A program made the translations under genes and the position numbers. Positions 19,201 to 32,250 of a stretch of DNA of 64,000 nucleotides are shown piece after piece; the first letter of the stretch is position 1; every line of letters starts with the position of its first letter. The notes under the pieces are model-generated. The model was not told the origin of the DNA. It did not search any database and was given only the letters and a program-made list of their open reading frames with translations. The stretch is from Siphonodentalium dalli (lineage: Eukaryota; Mollusca; Scaphopoda; Gadilida; Siphonodentaliidae): the NCBI GenBank assembly GCA_032622095.1, contig CP136064.1, positions 247,535,827-247,599,826 of the forward strand, given 5' to 3'.

Positions 19201-21651
19201 CGTCGATGGAGAGGGTGTACTGTTTCGTGGGGTGTAGTCCCTCAATGGAGTACGACAGTGATGGGAACATCCGTCTGCGAAGAGAAATCGTCATATAAAA
19301 ATGTGTTGTTGAGTGTGCATAAGACAAAGTGAACTGCGCGATTTGAGCTACTTGCGATCACCCTGTTTGTATAGGTACAAAGCGGCGCGGTCTATATTTC
19401 TTGTACAGATACCCAAGGGGGTTATGACATATTTATAAAACGGTTCACACCCCAAGGCAAACACAATTGAGCCACATTATATTCGACGATTACCTATCAA
19501 TTACCATTCAATTAAAAGTTAATTGAATGGATTGTGGTGTTACATATTCCTGCTGAATAATTAGTCAAATGTTCGTTGACAATCGGCTCACTTGGGTCTG
19601 CATTATATATCAGCATTGATAAATCATTTTGTGTCCGAATTTGAGAACGTTTTATACTGATAACGTGTTTCTTGATAAAACAGATTCTTCGTTGTGACAA
19701 TAAACTGTTTCGGCTGTTTAAGTTATTTTTCGCCTTGTTGTCATAATGGAATTATCGTTCAGAACACAGGAGACACTGTGCCGGTATGTTCATTTCTTTT
19801 GACTTATATATAAGTGCATACATAGCACGTTTGGCCTTAGCTATTAACTCCTTTATTCCAGGCGAGAAATTAGTTGTGCTTTTTAGTTGAATCCCTAAAT
19901 AATTAAAACTATTTACCTTCTCAATAGCTATCCCGTTTAATTGTAAATTTGATCTTGGTTTTTTACCAGCACCCAGTACCATGAATTTGGTCTTTGTGAC
20001 ATTTACGTTTAACTTCCAGAACGAACAGTACTCCGAAAAATTAGACAATGCTAATCGCATTTCCTTCATAGTTTCAGTCATTATAACAGTATCATCGGCG
20101 TATAATAAGATCAATATTCTTAGTAGTTTGCCTATTTCTTTAAATAGGAGACACTGTGCCGTTAGTGTTCGGACTCCGAAGTGAAACTATTCCACATTAA
20201 TTGCATGAAGTTTGTTTGATGAAATATCACCGGCATTCATAACAAAAGACGTAAGCAAACCTGTGTATAGTGCCTGTATTTTCCGCGCACATGCATGTAT
20301 ATGAGAACAGTTTGTGAAATTTTCTCAATGTATCATTCTGAAGATCATTATGTGATTATTGTGGATTATACATTCGAAACAGGTTTGGATCTCGTTCAGT
20401 TTACTTCCAATCGCCCGCCCCTCTCGATAGACAAAAACATATTCAACCAAAAGTGTTGGGCCCCCATCCATGCTAACCACCCCTATACAGGTGTGTCCGC
20501 TAATAATGGAATGATCCGTGTTTTAACTTCCCAAGTGACTGGTGCGATCATTATCATGGTGCATTGTTATAAGTTCACACCTACCGGTCCTGTCTTCTTT
20601 AAGCTTACTATCCAATTAATGTCAATTTATGTGTGATATTTAGCTCAAGCCTGTATTTTGGCCCCGTTGAAATACAGATTCATACAAGAAATATTGTTCA
20701 TGAATTGGAGCAATTTGATTGGCCGAGGGGTGTAAACCGGTTTATAAATCAATATCTTCCGCAAAATGCTGGCGGATGCAGTATTGTTCGATCATTATTA
20801 TAATGTACATTTATGTGATACAGTAAATACGCAAGAAAACACTTTATTTATGTGCCTGAAACTTCGGAAAATTCAAGAAATCATATGGCAATCACGTTAC
20901 ATTGTTCCCTGGCCCGATTTGCGGTAATAAAGGGACAGTTTTTAACATACTGAATAAAACGAATCAGGTGAATTGAATCCGACTTGCTTCGCAATGTTCC
21001 AGACTTACCTTCCAACTTTGGTGACTATCATTTCCGTCCCAATCTTATCAAACGTCCTCCACATTCCAGCATTATGTAGAGACACGGTTACTTCCCTCTG
21101 GTGGCTATGGATTGCACTAACATCAACGGGTCGTGTATGTTGGCATTCTGAAATAAGCAAAACAAGCATGAATGATGTGAAAATCAACTGGGTAAATAAT
21201 AAGTACAAACCGCATGCTCCATTATATCATTCGCTAAGCATGAATTAGAAAGGTACCCGATTAAGCGTCGACCAAAAAACAGCTCAGTTATGTGGGATTT
21301 GAAAATTTGGCCACACATTATTTCAGTATTTTATGAAGAAATCAAAATGACGACGTCTGAATTAATAGAATAAACTAGAACAATAATCCAGCGCCACTTT
21401 ATGTTTTATATATATTAATTTGGATAGAAGAAACTGGGTAAAACTTTCGGATTTAATTTTAGCAGACAATGAATGCAAACTAATGGTACAACATACACAA
21501 AGAAGGTGGAAATCTTACCTATTCCTGCAGCTGAATCCTGCGGTAGAATCTCTTGTTTCTTGTACCGACAACCATGCGACTCGTATGTCTGTGGAGGTAA
21601 GATCGACGGGATGGCGGAGTCACAGGTAGCGTAGACACTGTCAGAGAACAT
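16281..21651 (-). CDS. T-box transcription factor gene A2, 7 coding exons, 482 aa
   Basis: Coding exons (minus): 21519-21651, 21009-21147, 19007-19274, 18280-18420, 17766-17830, 17310-17362, 16281-16930. All junctions are GT-AG and the joined length (1449 nt) is in frame. T-box domain is about residues 63-247: TEMIVTKVGRRMFPSLSYSI (from 82), DDCRYKF, HPDSP (148-152), KLKLTNN (167-173), VTAYQ (220-224), NPFAKGF (236-242). This is the known family signature for sequence-specific DNA binding in the nucleus. A basic patch TKKRLRSE follows (254-261). Exon 7 (from 267) is Ser/Pro/Asp-rich with ATDDEDSHISPDSL, a possible activation region. The ATG sits 10 bases after an acceptor, implying a 5' UTR intron. 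Subfamily is unclear: the domain does not match Brachyury, Tbx2/3 or Eomes closely. Confidence 0.93.
19362..20745. mobile_element. Composite TIR element in intron 2 of T-box gene A2
   Basis: Present here but absent from the same intron of A3, where the sequence passes directly from TGCGATCACCCTGT to CAATATTTTATTTG. Ends are inverted: TTTATAAAACGGTTCACACC near the left and the complement of TTTATAAACCGGTTTACACC near the right, arms about 50 bases. About 1.38 kb; it contains a LINE fragment at 19784-20145. Intron position means the coding sequence is unharmed. Confidence 0.68.
19784..20145 (-). pseudogene. Internal LINE reverse transcriptase fragment with 16-bp flanking repeats
   Basis: A minus-strand frame of about 115 residues contains the RT active-site block LLYADDTVIM and the downstream FNYLGIQL segment, typical of Jockey/CR1/L2-like LINEs and distinct from the LINE at 7575. 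It is flanked by AGGAGACACTGTGCCG at 19768-19783 and 20146-20161. It lacks both ends of a LINE and any A-rich tail. Confidence 0.8.
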
Positions 21652-21860
21652 GGTTCAATTCCTGTAATGAAAAAGAAGGAACTATAAGTCAATGTAGCAT
21701 AACTGATCACGATTATATAAATCATGATTCAGTGATACAAAAGTTACATGTACGTTCGAAAACGCGTCGCATGGTGCGAAATTCTAGCCGCCGTATCAAT
21801 GGGATGCTAGTTGTAGAATCTAAAAATAAAATCAATTCAACAAGAGGGATTGATGCTAAA

Positions 21861-21939
21861 CTAACATGAACCGCCATTAACTAACATGAACCGCCATTAA
21901 CTAACATGAACCGTCATTAACTAACATGAACCGCCATTC
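21861..21939. repeat. 20-bp minisatellite, unit 2, about 4 copies
   Basis: Same motif as at 800-862 with one more copy, one carrying GTCATT for GCCATT. Confidence 0.85.
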
Positions 21940-22887
21940 AGTATGACATTTAGTGGTACTTCAGATAAATATGGTCCTCGCTGGTACAATACATTGTTCC
22001 TTGAACTTAAGAGTATATTGGGACGTTTTAGACTAGGATTGCAGAGAATCGTGTTTCTTATCTTAAAACATGAAACCCTAAGATTCCAATAATATATTGA
22101 CCTTAACACAATCCACTACCGTAATATCTGGGAATCAAGGATCCAGAGTGATACTAATGCTGACAATTTATTCTAAAAGTTGCGTAGTATGCAGTTGATT
22201 TAAAGAGCGTTTTAATTGTTTACATTGTTCTCGTAATTCTCTTGGTAGATAGTGGATTGCATAAGTGCAATGTCGTATTAGTAAAATACTAATACATGTA
22301 CAATAATGGAGTGCTATATGCCAAAGTTGGTGGAAACTAAGAACAACATGTCGTGGGACTGTCCCAATGGGACTAAGTCACTAAGGATACACCGCAGTGC
22401 AATTGGACTACATTAAGGTTATATCCATATTAATATATTTGTATGTCGATAAAACTAAAAACGACAAGGAATAAAAGCACGGACAAAGTTGTGGATGTTG
22501 CGAACAATTTCTATGTCGAAAAAGGGGGATAACTCCACTAAAAAAAAGTCCGATCGAGCAGATTCACATGGTACTAAATATCTGTGCCAAAAAAATACTG
22601 AAAATGTAGGAACTCGACAAACTTGCGTCCACTGATGGACGGACAGACGGATGTATAATAATATGTCATCGCTGACACACGTATTATAAAGAACTGACCG
22701 CATTTCCCTGAATTTAAAGTAAATTGGAACGTTTTAGAAAATTGGAAGGTTTAGACTAGGTTTGCAAAGAATCTTGTTTTTGTTTAAACACGAAGAATTC
22801 TGGTTCATGTAGAAACAATACGTATTTGTTATATGGACTGAACACTACACCAACAAGCTGAGAATAAAGTATTAAAATAGTAATAAA

Positions 22888-23571
22888 TAGAGAATACCTA
22901 CGAGTTTTGGTTGAATACCCGAATTATCTCATGAGTGGGTGCAAGGAAGTACAGAATTTCCACGAGCGGCTGCAAGCCGCGAGTGGAAATTCTGTACTTC
23001 CTTGCACCCACGAATGAGATAATCCGGGTATTCAACCAAAACCCGTAGGTTTTCTTTTTATTATATGCGCTATAAACCGCACCAAAACTGCTAATTTTGT
23101 CCTACAGTTCACTTCAAATTGTTAGAAAGCTTCGACATTTGCATTTTGTTTACATTCCATCAATTGATTTGCTCACCACCGAATGACAAATATCGAGCAT
23201 AGCCGCCATAAGAAATAGTCCCCATTGTTTTATTCTGAAATGATGCGAGAAAATTAATGTATACATAATTTAGTGATAAGAATATATTAAAACAAATGAG
23301 TTAACATTATAACAATTAAATAACAGTTTATGAACCGTGAAAATCAATAATTACAACAATAGTCCGGCTGTTATTGATACGCTTTGAAACTTAATGTGAT
23401 TCGCCGCTATAAACCGGAAGTAACCTCCGAAAAAGTAATACTATTGTGTTATCCATCGAGTCGGTCAGTGTTATCCATCGAGTCGGTCAGTGTTATCCAT
23501 CGAGTCGGTCCAGGCGATGGATATAACACTCTACGCCACGGCAATTTCCCACTATTTAATGGGGAAGCATA
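22888..23571. mobile_element. Hairpin-headed insertion with 7-bp target duplication
   Basis: Absent from units 1 and 3. Flanked by TAATAAA (22881-22887 and 23572-23578). The first about 170 bases form a near-perfect hairpin: GTTTTGGTTGAATACCCG pairs with CGGGTATTCAACCAAAAC, and CAGAATTTCCAC pairs with GTGGAAATTCTG. A tail of about 510 bases follows and contains three 22-bp repeats GTGTTATCCATCGAGTCGGT at about 23450-23513. No ORF of note and not assignable to a known superfamily. Confidence 0.72.
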
Positions 23572-24488
23572 TAATAAAAAGTACTATATGCTACTCACAA
23601 TTTAACTGTAGCCGAGTCGTTGTGTAAAAAGAGATGAACTGGTTATGATGCGGTATGTTTGGATTATGCTTGATTCTGACGATAGGTTTCAGTATATATA
23701 CAGATACAGGGATACTCATTGTCACATCTCACTTCCTGTGGTATTAATTTTATAGATGCTCGACTAGTTTTCGGAGTTGTTTTCAGAACGATACTAGTGT
23801 GATTAGTTATCAAAACAGCAATCAACAGTTGGGATTCTTATACAAACAACTACTCATCGAGATCCTGTTTTTACACACCCTAAGATTATCAGTTTTCATA
23901 AGAATCAACCGTTGATTGCTGTTTTCATAACCTATCACACCAGTATGAGGTTATTCGTAAAACAAATACCACGGAATTAAGAGATGACAATGAGTATTCC
24001 TACGCAGGGAACTTCATACAAAAAAATCCACATCATAACCAGATCAGCAAGTTTCAAGAAAGAAAGATGCACATAAATTCACGATGAACCAGGTTAAATT
24101 GTGAGAACTTTAAATCCCTTTTACTTTTGTGCTATATATTTCACCTTAGCAGTAATAATTGTTCGGGGAATACAAAATCTTCATTTCGACCATATAAGAC
24201 AATATATTAACACCACATTGTCCAGACTTCTCCTTTTCAAAAATAAAATGATACATACCAATTCTCAAAACTTTCACGCGCTCTCAGTTAATTCATCCAA
24301 ATGATTTATTGATTTATTGTTAAATGGGGACTGTACACTAAATCCGGCCATTTGTGGGACTCAAAAATTAAATGGGCCTTTAAATCTCCTGTATCTCATG
24401 TCGCGGCGCTATCAGCTTTACATTGGAGGTGGTGGAAAAACGTGCAAGATGAACTATAGACAGGTCAGGGTGAACCACCGATCCAGCT

Positions 24489-25040
24489 GTAATAGCCAGA
24501 TTGGATCACTGTTGTTAGAGAGGAAACTCTAAATTTCTTGAACATTAAACTTTTGTTTATTTTGTGCAATTTTTATATTGAATATTCTCTGTAAATAATT
24601 ATTCCGTGTCTTTCATTAGTTTCAAAATAAATCATAATTAATTGTTTTCAAAGTATTGGTTGAAAGATCATTATAGCATAATTTAGAGTGACTCCTTTTA
24701 TCCCAGATGCATGCTGGCTGTGAAAGATGTGTATGCTGGCTATTACAGATCAATCGGTGGTTCAACCAGGCCTGATGAATGTGTCTATCACGACGAATAT
24801 AAGCCTTGCCCACCGGAATAAGAACTAGTTACGCTATTGTCGAACAACTTATGACAACTAGAGCCTAGATCCGTGATGAACATAACCCATTGAACTGACT
24901 AGTCCACCTCCCCATATAAATGAGCCGTTTGTTAGAAGATTCATTATGATGGTGTCCGAACACAGACTAATGGGACATAAAATAAATTCGAAGTGAAAAT
25001 CTTTATTTACATAAGTTTGATACATGTATATGGTTTCGAC
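24489..25040. other. Non-coding DNA upstream of pseudogene 2
   Basis: Equivalent to 4225-4784 without the LINE. No gene seen. Confidence 0.5.
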
Positions 25041-25394
25041 GATTGGCCAATGTTGCTGCCGACCACAGCCATCAGCGGGAAGTAACTCTGTCACAAAAAC
25101 GATCCGGACATTTTACTGCCGACCACAGCCAGTAGAAGGAAGTAACTATGTCTATACATAAAGATGGACTGTGGAGAAAGTTTAATCAGATTGGGACGGA
25201 CATGTTAGTCACAAAAGCTGGGATTTAAGTAGTCACCCTTACAAAAACTTCAGATTCAATTCGCCGGTAAAAAAAAACTATGTATTCATCAAAACAAACC
25301 CCGACGAGATGGCATGGCCACGTAGTTTGTCGTACAGTTTATTGTATTCGTCACAGATTATATAGATAAAATGCAGAAATAAAGTGTATCTCCC

Positions 25395-25832
25395 CAGGGA
25401 CGTGGCAAGAGTGTCTGCGTTAGGGTGGGGCGGGTGTCCCCTTTGAAATTTACAACTGCACCCGTCATTGAACCAAACCTAACTCCCACGCTCGCTGAAT
25501 TCCATCTGCACCCCTCCCTTGGGTTGGAACATTCCAACTGGTACGTCCAACTTTCCAGATGTTGGAAATTTCGAACCTGAGACACCCTAAGGTTGGACAT
25601 CTTCCAACTGATGGCTATTTCAGACCAAAATTAGAAAAATATACTACTGTTGGTCTAAAAAGCAACATATTCCCCACTGGTTGTAAATTCAAACAATGAG
25701 AACAATTCCAACCTCTATGTGGTGTATAATTTCCAACTGATGCTCTTTCAGGCATGACATTTCCAACTGTTGAACAAATTGACCAAACTGGGGGGGGGGT
25801 AGACACCGCAACCCCGTATCACTACGTCCCTG
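25395..25832. mobile_element. hAT-like MITE, unit 2 copy
   Basis: Same as 5159-5599: starts CAGGGACGTGGC, ends ACTACGTCCCTG. Confidence 0.65.
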
Positions 25833-26533
25833 TTTCCCTTATAAGTCCACGAACATGAATTTGAAACTTTAGTAATGATCGAGAGTTGTTCATATCGTAT
25901 CTGATAGTCAGATATGAATCTATCTGAACATAGTTAGAATGCATAAATATCGATGTACATATAACTTTGCAGCACCGGTCACGCAATTCTCAGATGCATT
26001 CGCGTGTATCGTGTGGAATTACAGTCAATTATTTCATGTCGATCAATGTGTCATTTATCGGCAGTTTCACATACGATAAAGACCGTTTAGATATTCTGTC
26101 GCATTAATCATCCCATGACGAGCTTCCTGAATTTTTTTGGAAAACACTGTGCCAATGCGTTCTCTTATATATGCGACTCTCACATATTGAGCATCGCTAT
26201 ATAAGAGAATACATTGGCTTAACAATATTTACGTTGACATTGTAAGCCAGTGTATTCTCTTTTATATGCGAGGATCCAATGGTAGATTCTGATATATAAT
26301 GTACTGGCACATGATCTGTAATTCTGCACCAGCACAGCTCACACAATGAAAGGGTTTAATCGTCTAGTTGATACCGATGACTCGCTCCCAATTCGCAATT
26401 AATTTTTAATGTGATTATTTCTTTTTCAGGCGGATGTTCCCTTCACTGGCGTATACACTCGATTGAATGCTTCCACACCACGACGCAATACACCCTCTCC
26501 ATCAACGTGGTGTCCGTGGATGACTGTCGGTAC

Positions 26534-28238
26534 TAGAAAACCATAGTCAGAAATGGTTACGCACTCAAGATCATATATTATATACCCATGATTGTAATAA
26601 TATAATTTTTATCATTTCTGTTATTTGTAATTGGCATAGCTTATCACAAACCAAAAATCAACATTATTGACATAATGTAACACCAATAAACGAAATTGAA
26701 ATTATCAACTACACCTTTTACCGGACTCGGCCTCGGGTCGCAGTACAGCTCGGGGTCGGGGTCGCACTACAACTTTTAATGTGTCCCAATAATTAACATT
26801 CTATAAATAGAACCCACATGCGCTATGGCAGCGCCCAGGAGAAACTACGAAGTTAACACTATAGGAACCAGGAAGCTAAATGTGTTCCAGAGTCGAGGAG
26901 CGTGTGCTAAAGGTGAAGGTTACTGGAGAATGACCTTCACCTGATACATGTGACACGTTATTAAAGGATGACATCGTATTTATTTGATTTGTACATATCT
27001 AAATAATTTAAACTGTTGAATTAATGGGGGATGGATTTTTGTGAGTGGGAAATTTATTTAACTAGCTGCTGTAGTTCTGGGGTTTTTTTCCAGATCAAAT
27101 TTGGCTGTGGGATAGCCCTGTCGTACACTTGGGGATTTATTTAAAAAAGTAAACACATGACCTATTATTTTTCTTGCATTTTCGTGATCAACTGGTGTCA
27201 ATCTAGCTGGGTAAACATCACTGGAGTGGCCTGTAGGCTTCAAGTCAGTGAATTTGACCGAAACGTTAACAGTGTCGCCTGTGGGAAACTACTTAGTTCA
27301 GTGATTCCTGTACACATTATCTTTTCAGTATATAGAGTTACTTCTCTTTCATCAGATACAGATACTTCATTGTTTGGTCATTCATGCCCATGGGACTTTT
27401 ATAAATAGAAAATTGTTTTTTCCGGTTTATTTATTTAAAAGTCAAACTGCGCGATCAGGAGGCCGGTCACCGGTAAAAGGTGTAGTTGGGAATTTCAATT
27501 TCGTTTATTGTCCTTTACATTATTATGTCAATACTGTTGATTTTTGATTTGTGACAAGCTATGTCAATTACCAATAAAAGAAATTTAAAAGATAATTTGT
27601 AAGTCTTATATTTCAACTTTTATAGATATGTTTCGTTCTGCAGCCCACTGATGGTTGTGGTCGGAGACGGCCGAGTCGGCCGCCGGTTCGTTAATTAGGT
27701 GCTGGTTGTTATTGTTATTTTAACGGAATTCTGAGTTGGTCATTCGCGAAACCAATATATTTTATATTCTATAATTAAAAGCATGGGTATATTATATATG
27801 ATCTTGTTTATGGATATTGTAGGAAGTCTAATCTGACCGTGTCAAATTGAGCTATAGCGATGGGATTTCTCGCAGGACAACACATTTCGGGTTTTCGTGG
27901 GGTGTGTATCCGCTGGATGTCTTATAGTTGCAGTATGTAACAATTATGACCGCGTTAGTTGCTTTCGATGTTTAGGTATGAACAATGGCTGGACCATGCA
28001 CTCTTGGCGGGAACACAATACCTCCGATTTTTTATCCGCATTTAGAAACTTTCTGGTGTGGTGAATGAGAAACCTGCAGTAATAAGCCGTAGTTGTTTGT
28101 AATAATTCGAAGGATTAGTTGTTTTAACGGAATTCTGAGGTGGTGAATTCATGTAACCAATATATTTTATATTATAATTTATATTTATGGCTAATAATAT
28201 GATCTTGAGGGCGTTACCATTTCTGATTATGGTTTTCT
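26534..28238. mobile_element. 1.7-kb TIR element in exon 3 of T-box pseudogene 2 (complete copy)
   Basis: Best copy of the family. Left end TAGAAAACCATAGTCAGAAA; right end is its complement CATTTCTGATTATGGTTTTC. Internal inverted arms (CCGGTAAAAGGTGTAGTTGG and complement) suggest one TIR element nested in another. It contains the unrecognised coding remnant on the minus strand (about 27058-27290). Target duplication not resolved. Confidence 0.75.
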
Positions 28239-28266
28239 TGTGTATATATGGGCTTCAATAATAATC

Positions 28267-28495
28267 TTGATCACTGAGTCGCTACCAAATTGGATCCACC
28301 AGCACAGTTCCGCGCATTCAGTGCTACAGGTCAATGTCTGGAGTAGCATCCAATATATGTAACTTTTGAATATTCATGAATGTTCAAAACTCCATATATG
28401 GAATGTATTTTTTTTCTCTCAAGAACTTTGACCTGCAGCACTTAAACCATGGACTGAGGGCTGGATGGATCCAATATGGCAGCGACTTAGTGATC
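28267..28495. mobile_element. Foldback element, unit 2 copy
   Basis: Same as 12015-12243. Confidence 0.7.
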
Positions 28496-29564
28496 TGGCT
28501 TATGCTACTAATAATTTTACCAAACAAATTATTGGGAATAAGATTAACCCTTTCCATACTAAATATTCATTGACGAGTAGTTATCCCTTGGGAAATGTTC
28601 AGGTAATAGGTCGTTTGTTGATTTGTTTTATCTGTCGTCTGCTTATATTTCCCAACAACACATCGAGATTAATAATAGAACATTCCAAAGTATACTTTTA
28701 TAACTGGTAGGAGAATCCATTTAGTATAGAACGAGTTAATTAGAAGTGGTGTCACAACCTGTCATCTGCTTGCCAGTGTATGATCTGAATATACATACAG
28801 GCGAATAATTCATTCCATTGTATAACTGCATGGATCAAAGAATGCATTCACTTAATAAAGGGTTTAATATGTTTGTCTTTACAAGTTATAGTGAACACGA
28901 TGCAGAAATGCAATTCCGGTCTTCACATCTTCATGGCAGACGACCGTTTCGGAAATACACCAACCAAGACCTTCACCTTTGATGAAACAACTTTCATTCC
29001 TGTCACCGCATACCAGAGAGAAGAGGCACGTAAATGAATATTTCTCACAAGTTTCATAATATTCAATGCATTGCTCTAGATTTTCGAAACAAATCATACT
29101 AAAATAATTAAGAATAAAGACATCACATTTGAGTTCTACTTTAGAGAAATAAAACAAACTGCATTAATAATGTAATTACTAAAAAGAGCAAACAAATTTG
29201 ACTTGGAGCGTGACATAAAATATCTAACCAGCGAATGGTTCGTGTACGTCTCGAGTGCACCTATCAGTTATCTTATGTAAACACTTATCATTTCATTGCA
29301 TTTTGCTCGTAATACACATTCGTCATGACGCAATTCTAATTTCTTTCAGATCACCAAGCTGAAGATTGCCAATAACCCATTGGCAAAATGTTTTAGTGAG
29401 TATAATGACGAGATGTGAGTGTTTGCATCACGATATTTGTGTCTAGTCCATAACTACTTTAATGGTTTGTATTCTGATGGCACGGAGATCAAGTTGGTAT
29501 CGGGTCATCGGTTTTTATACAAATCGTTTGGATTCACCCACCTGTTACATTGATTCGATAACAT

Positions 29565-29765
29565 CGATTATGATGATGGTGACGACGAAGACGACACCGT
29601 TTATTTGATGAGGGCAATGCTGCTGATATCGATGTTGTTGATGACGACGGATGATGGTGGTGGTGGTGGTGATGGCGACGACGACAAATACGACGACAAT
29701 GTGTAACCGACGACGACGACGACAATGGGGATCCTATACGACGACGATGATGATGATGATGATTT
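29565..29765. repeat. Trinucleotide microsatellite, pseudogene 2 intron 5
   Basis: Shorter orthologue of 13343-13560. Confidence 0.9.
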
Positions 29766-30200
29766 ATCCTAAGCTGCTGTATAATTTTCTTCTATAAATA
29801 CACTCATCAAATCTTACCTTCTATTGTATATTGGTTAAACATAGTATAATAATAAGAAGAGTGCAAATTTTCTTTTGGTCAAAATATGACGATCATTTCC
29901 TCTTTTTTCTCGTTCCAGAACAATAACAAAGAAGGATCGGAGTCTGAAGACATGACTGGTAAGATTACTATAGATGTATATGCGATGTCAAAATCATTAT
30001 TTATATATTATGAGTCTTCTTTTTACTTGAAAACGCTGAAGGTGATACAGCCTCTTCTACAAGACGATTACTCAAATAATTCGACACGATAAATGAAATT
30101 TATAAATTTAATACATGAATTCACTTCAACACAATATATAATGTACAAACCACATCGCGGATGGTTTATATCTTACAGAAGTTACAGCATTGATATCTAA

Positions 30201-30704
30201 AGGTACGGTTGGCCTTGGCGGTGGGTATCCTGTGAAAATATTTCCACCTGTCAAAAACCGCCACAAACAGAAAGAACATCAAAATGTAGACATACTTTGT
30301 CCGTATACAACTAAGAAATATCGCATAAACAGTATGTTATTGTCAAATGTTTGACCATTGTTATGTAAACAAAAGCATAAAAAGTTACTTTTCTGGTGTT
30401 TGTTTATATTATGATAGTAAACATAAAGAGCGTTCTTTGTTGGTGAATTCCTGATATGGAACTAATAAAGAGCGTTTATGCCATTTGTGTGTGATTAGCC
30501 AGTAGCATTGTGCTGTCTTCTGTAACACAATCAGGCTCTTGCTTAGGTAAAATATAGTAGGTCTTTATGATAACATGCTGTTTACGTGATGGTCATGGTA
30601 TATATGAACGAAACTGTATGCGATTTAATGTTTTTCTGTTTACGGTGATTAGAACAAATATGAATATTTTCGACAACTAACTTGAATTAAGGCCTCACGT
30701 GCCT
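30201..30704. mobile_element. TTAA-type MITE, pseudogene 2 intron 6
   Basis: Orthologue of 13997-14500, same insertion site; right flank carries a small extra TTATTAA. Confidence 0.7.
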
Positions 30705-31179
30705 TTATTAAACTTAGTTTATTTTGTAACAAAAAATGGATTGGGGCACACGTTTTTGCAACTTATGGAGCCCACGTGGCACGGGCGGATATATCAAATG
30801 AAATAATGAAGAATAATTCCAATTTTAATTAATTTGTTTTAATTGTTTGCAGGCTTGCATCGTTGCAACAAGAGTGCAAAAGAAGGCTAGTCGAACATAA
30901 ACAAGCACAAGATCTTCACAATGAAAATTGTCCACATAGTTACCCACCCATTCCGCTTCTGGATTCCCCGATACCGACCTGAGATCGTCACATCCTCCCA
31001 GCCTTCATCTCATCAAGATCATACGACGATTCATATGATGACGTCAGCAGTTTCACCAGTTATCAATAGATCAGTCACCAGTCACTGAGTTCCTCTGCGC
31101 TCTCATACCCCAGAGACTTCCACTTTCTTGCACTAACATCTGTGTGTATACCAACTTCCTGATCAAGCCTGAGTTGCTA

Positions 31180-31623
31180 TGTCATTTTCAGAATGAAGTC
31201 CCCAGAGGGTGAATTTAGTGACTCAATAGCATAGCGGGCTAACATCACTAAATTCACCATAGGGGGACATAATTCCGCTTATGCCTCATCTTCTCTGGAA
31301 AGTTTCTTTATTATCAAATTTCTATAGAAACTATAGATTCTATTCCTTTTCTAGTTTATAGGTTCTATTTCTTGTCTAGTTTAGTTGCTCTACGTGTATA
31401 CATCCCCAAATTGGCAGACGACACATTGCATAATCGAGGTTCCCAATGGGTGTACATCACAATATTCACCATTTTTGGGAACTTCAATCTGAGTCTATGT
31501 CTCCCATAGCAGATGAGGCCATGCAGAATGAGGTTCCCATAAGGTGAATTTATTTATGCTAGCTCGCTATGCTGGATAGCGTCACTGAATTCATCCTCTA
31601 GGAACCTTATTCTGTAAATGACA
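31180..31623. mobile_element. TIR element in exon 7 of pseudogene 2
   Basis: Orthologue of 14975-15416. Confidence 0.76.
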
Positions 31624-32029
31624 GACAGAATAATCTTCTTCCAGATCTACATCAGACTTTGAACAGCTGAAATCAGATACGTTCGACATCTACAGGAATA
31701 AGGATGACATAAGCCTACTAACCAATGATGACGATTCAGACAGCTCACGTGACAACCTGGTACCCACCCGGCGTCTGCGAATCCTCACCAGAACGCGATG
31801 TTCTCATGGAAAACGACGGTTATTGTGACGTCACAGAGAAGACGGTCAACTAATTTGTGTCTGATGAGCTGTAACGTCGGAGAACTGTGGCCAAGATATA
31901 TTGAGAGAAGCCAAGTCTATATCTTTCATTTCTGCTGACTTGTTCTATCGTCACAAAAATCTGCGCAACCGTGTACGCGTAGTCGCAATGACCACGTGAC
32001 ACTGGAAATCGTAAGATATGATAAACGTC

Positions 32030-32250
32030 ACACTTTACTAAACAGACTCTCCCATTCAGTTAGAAAATATATATTGGAATGGTCTATTATTATCCTGAAA
32101 GGATGTTCGGGAAGTATAAGCAGACGACAGCTGATATAAGTACAGAAGGATTGCTATTAATTTATGGGGAAATGTTCACCCTATAAGTTCAACAAACGGC
32201 CGTTTGTTGAACTTATTATCTGAACATCCCCCAAGGGAACTACTCGGCTA
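32030..32250 (-). repeat. Dispersed repeat M downstream of T-box gene A3
   Basis: Orthologue of 15845-16070. Its palindrome is more regular here (AACAAACGGCCGTTTGTT). Confidence 0.55.

Larger units (their letters stand above)
21665..24300. other. Unit 2 intergenic block upstream of gene A2
   Basis: Collinear with 604-2440 apart from the 684-bp insertion at 22888-23571. It includes the hairpin at about 23792-23945. No coding sequence; presumed promoter region of A2. Confidence 0.6.
25040..31945 (+). pseudogene. T-box pseudogene 2 (unit 2)
   Basis: Exon 2 remnant about 25040-25224; its acceptor is deleted relative to pseudogene 1, but MSIHKDGLWRKFNQIGTDML still reads. Exon 3 is 26430-26533, frameshifted and cut by the shared transposon. 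Exon 4 is 28885-29025, full 141 nt and open (TKTFTFDETTFIPVTAYQ) but with acceptor AA and donor GC. Exon 5 is 29350-29414 (ITKLKIANNPLAKCF). Exon 6 is 29913-29958, 7 nt short, giving a frameshift to TGA. Exon 7 is about 30853-31945, split by a 444-bp TIR element and missing about 20 more bases near 31808 compared with pseudogene 1. Non-functional. Confidence 0.85.

Noticed and set aside
19078-19332. Arg-rich plus-strand ORFs over T-box exon 3 (also 35270-35524, and minus at 51958-52212)
   Set aside because: Antisense shadows of the conserved DNA-binding exon.
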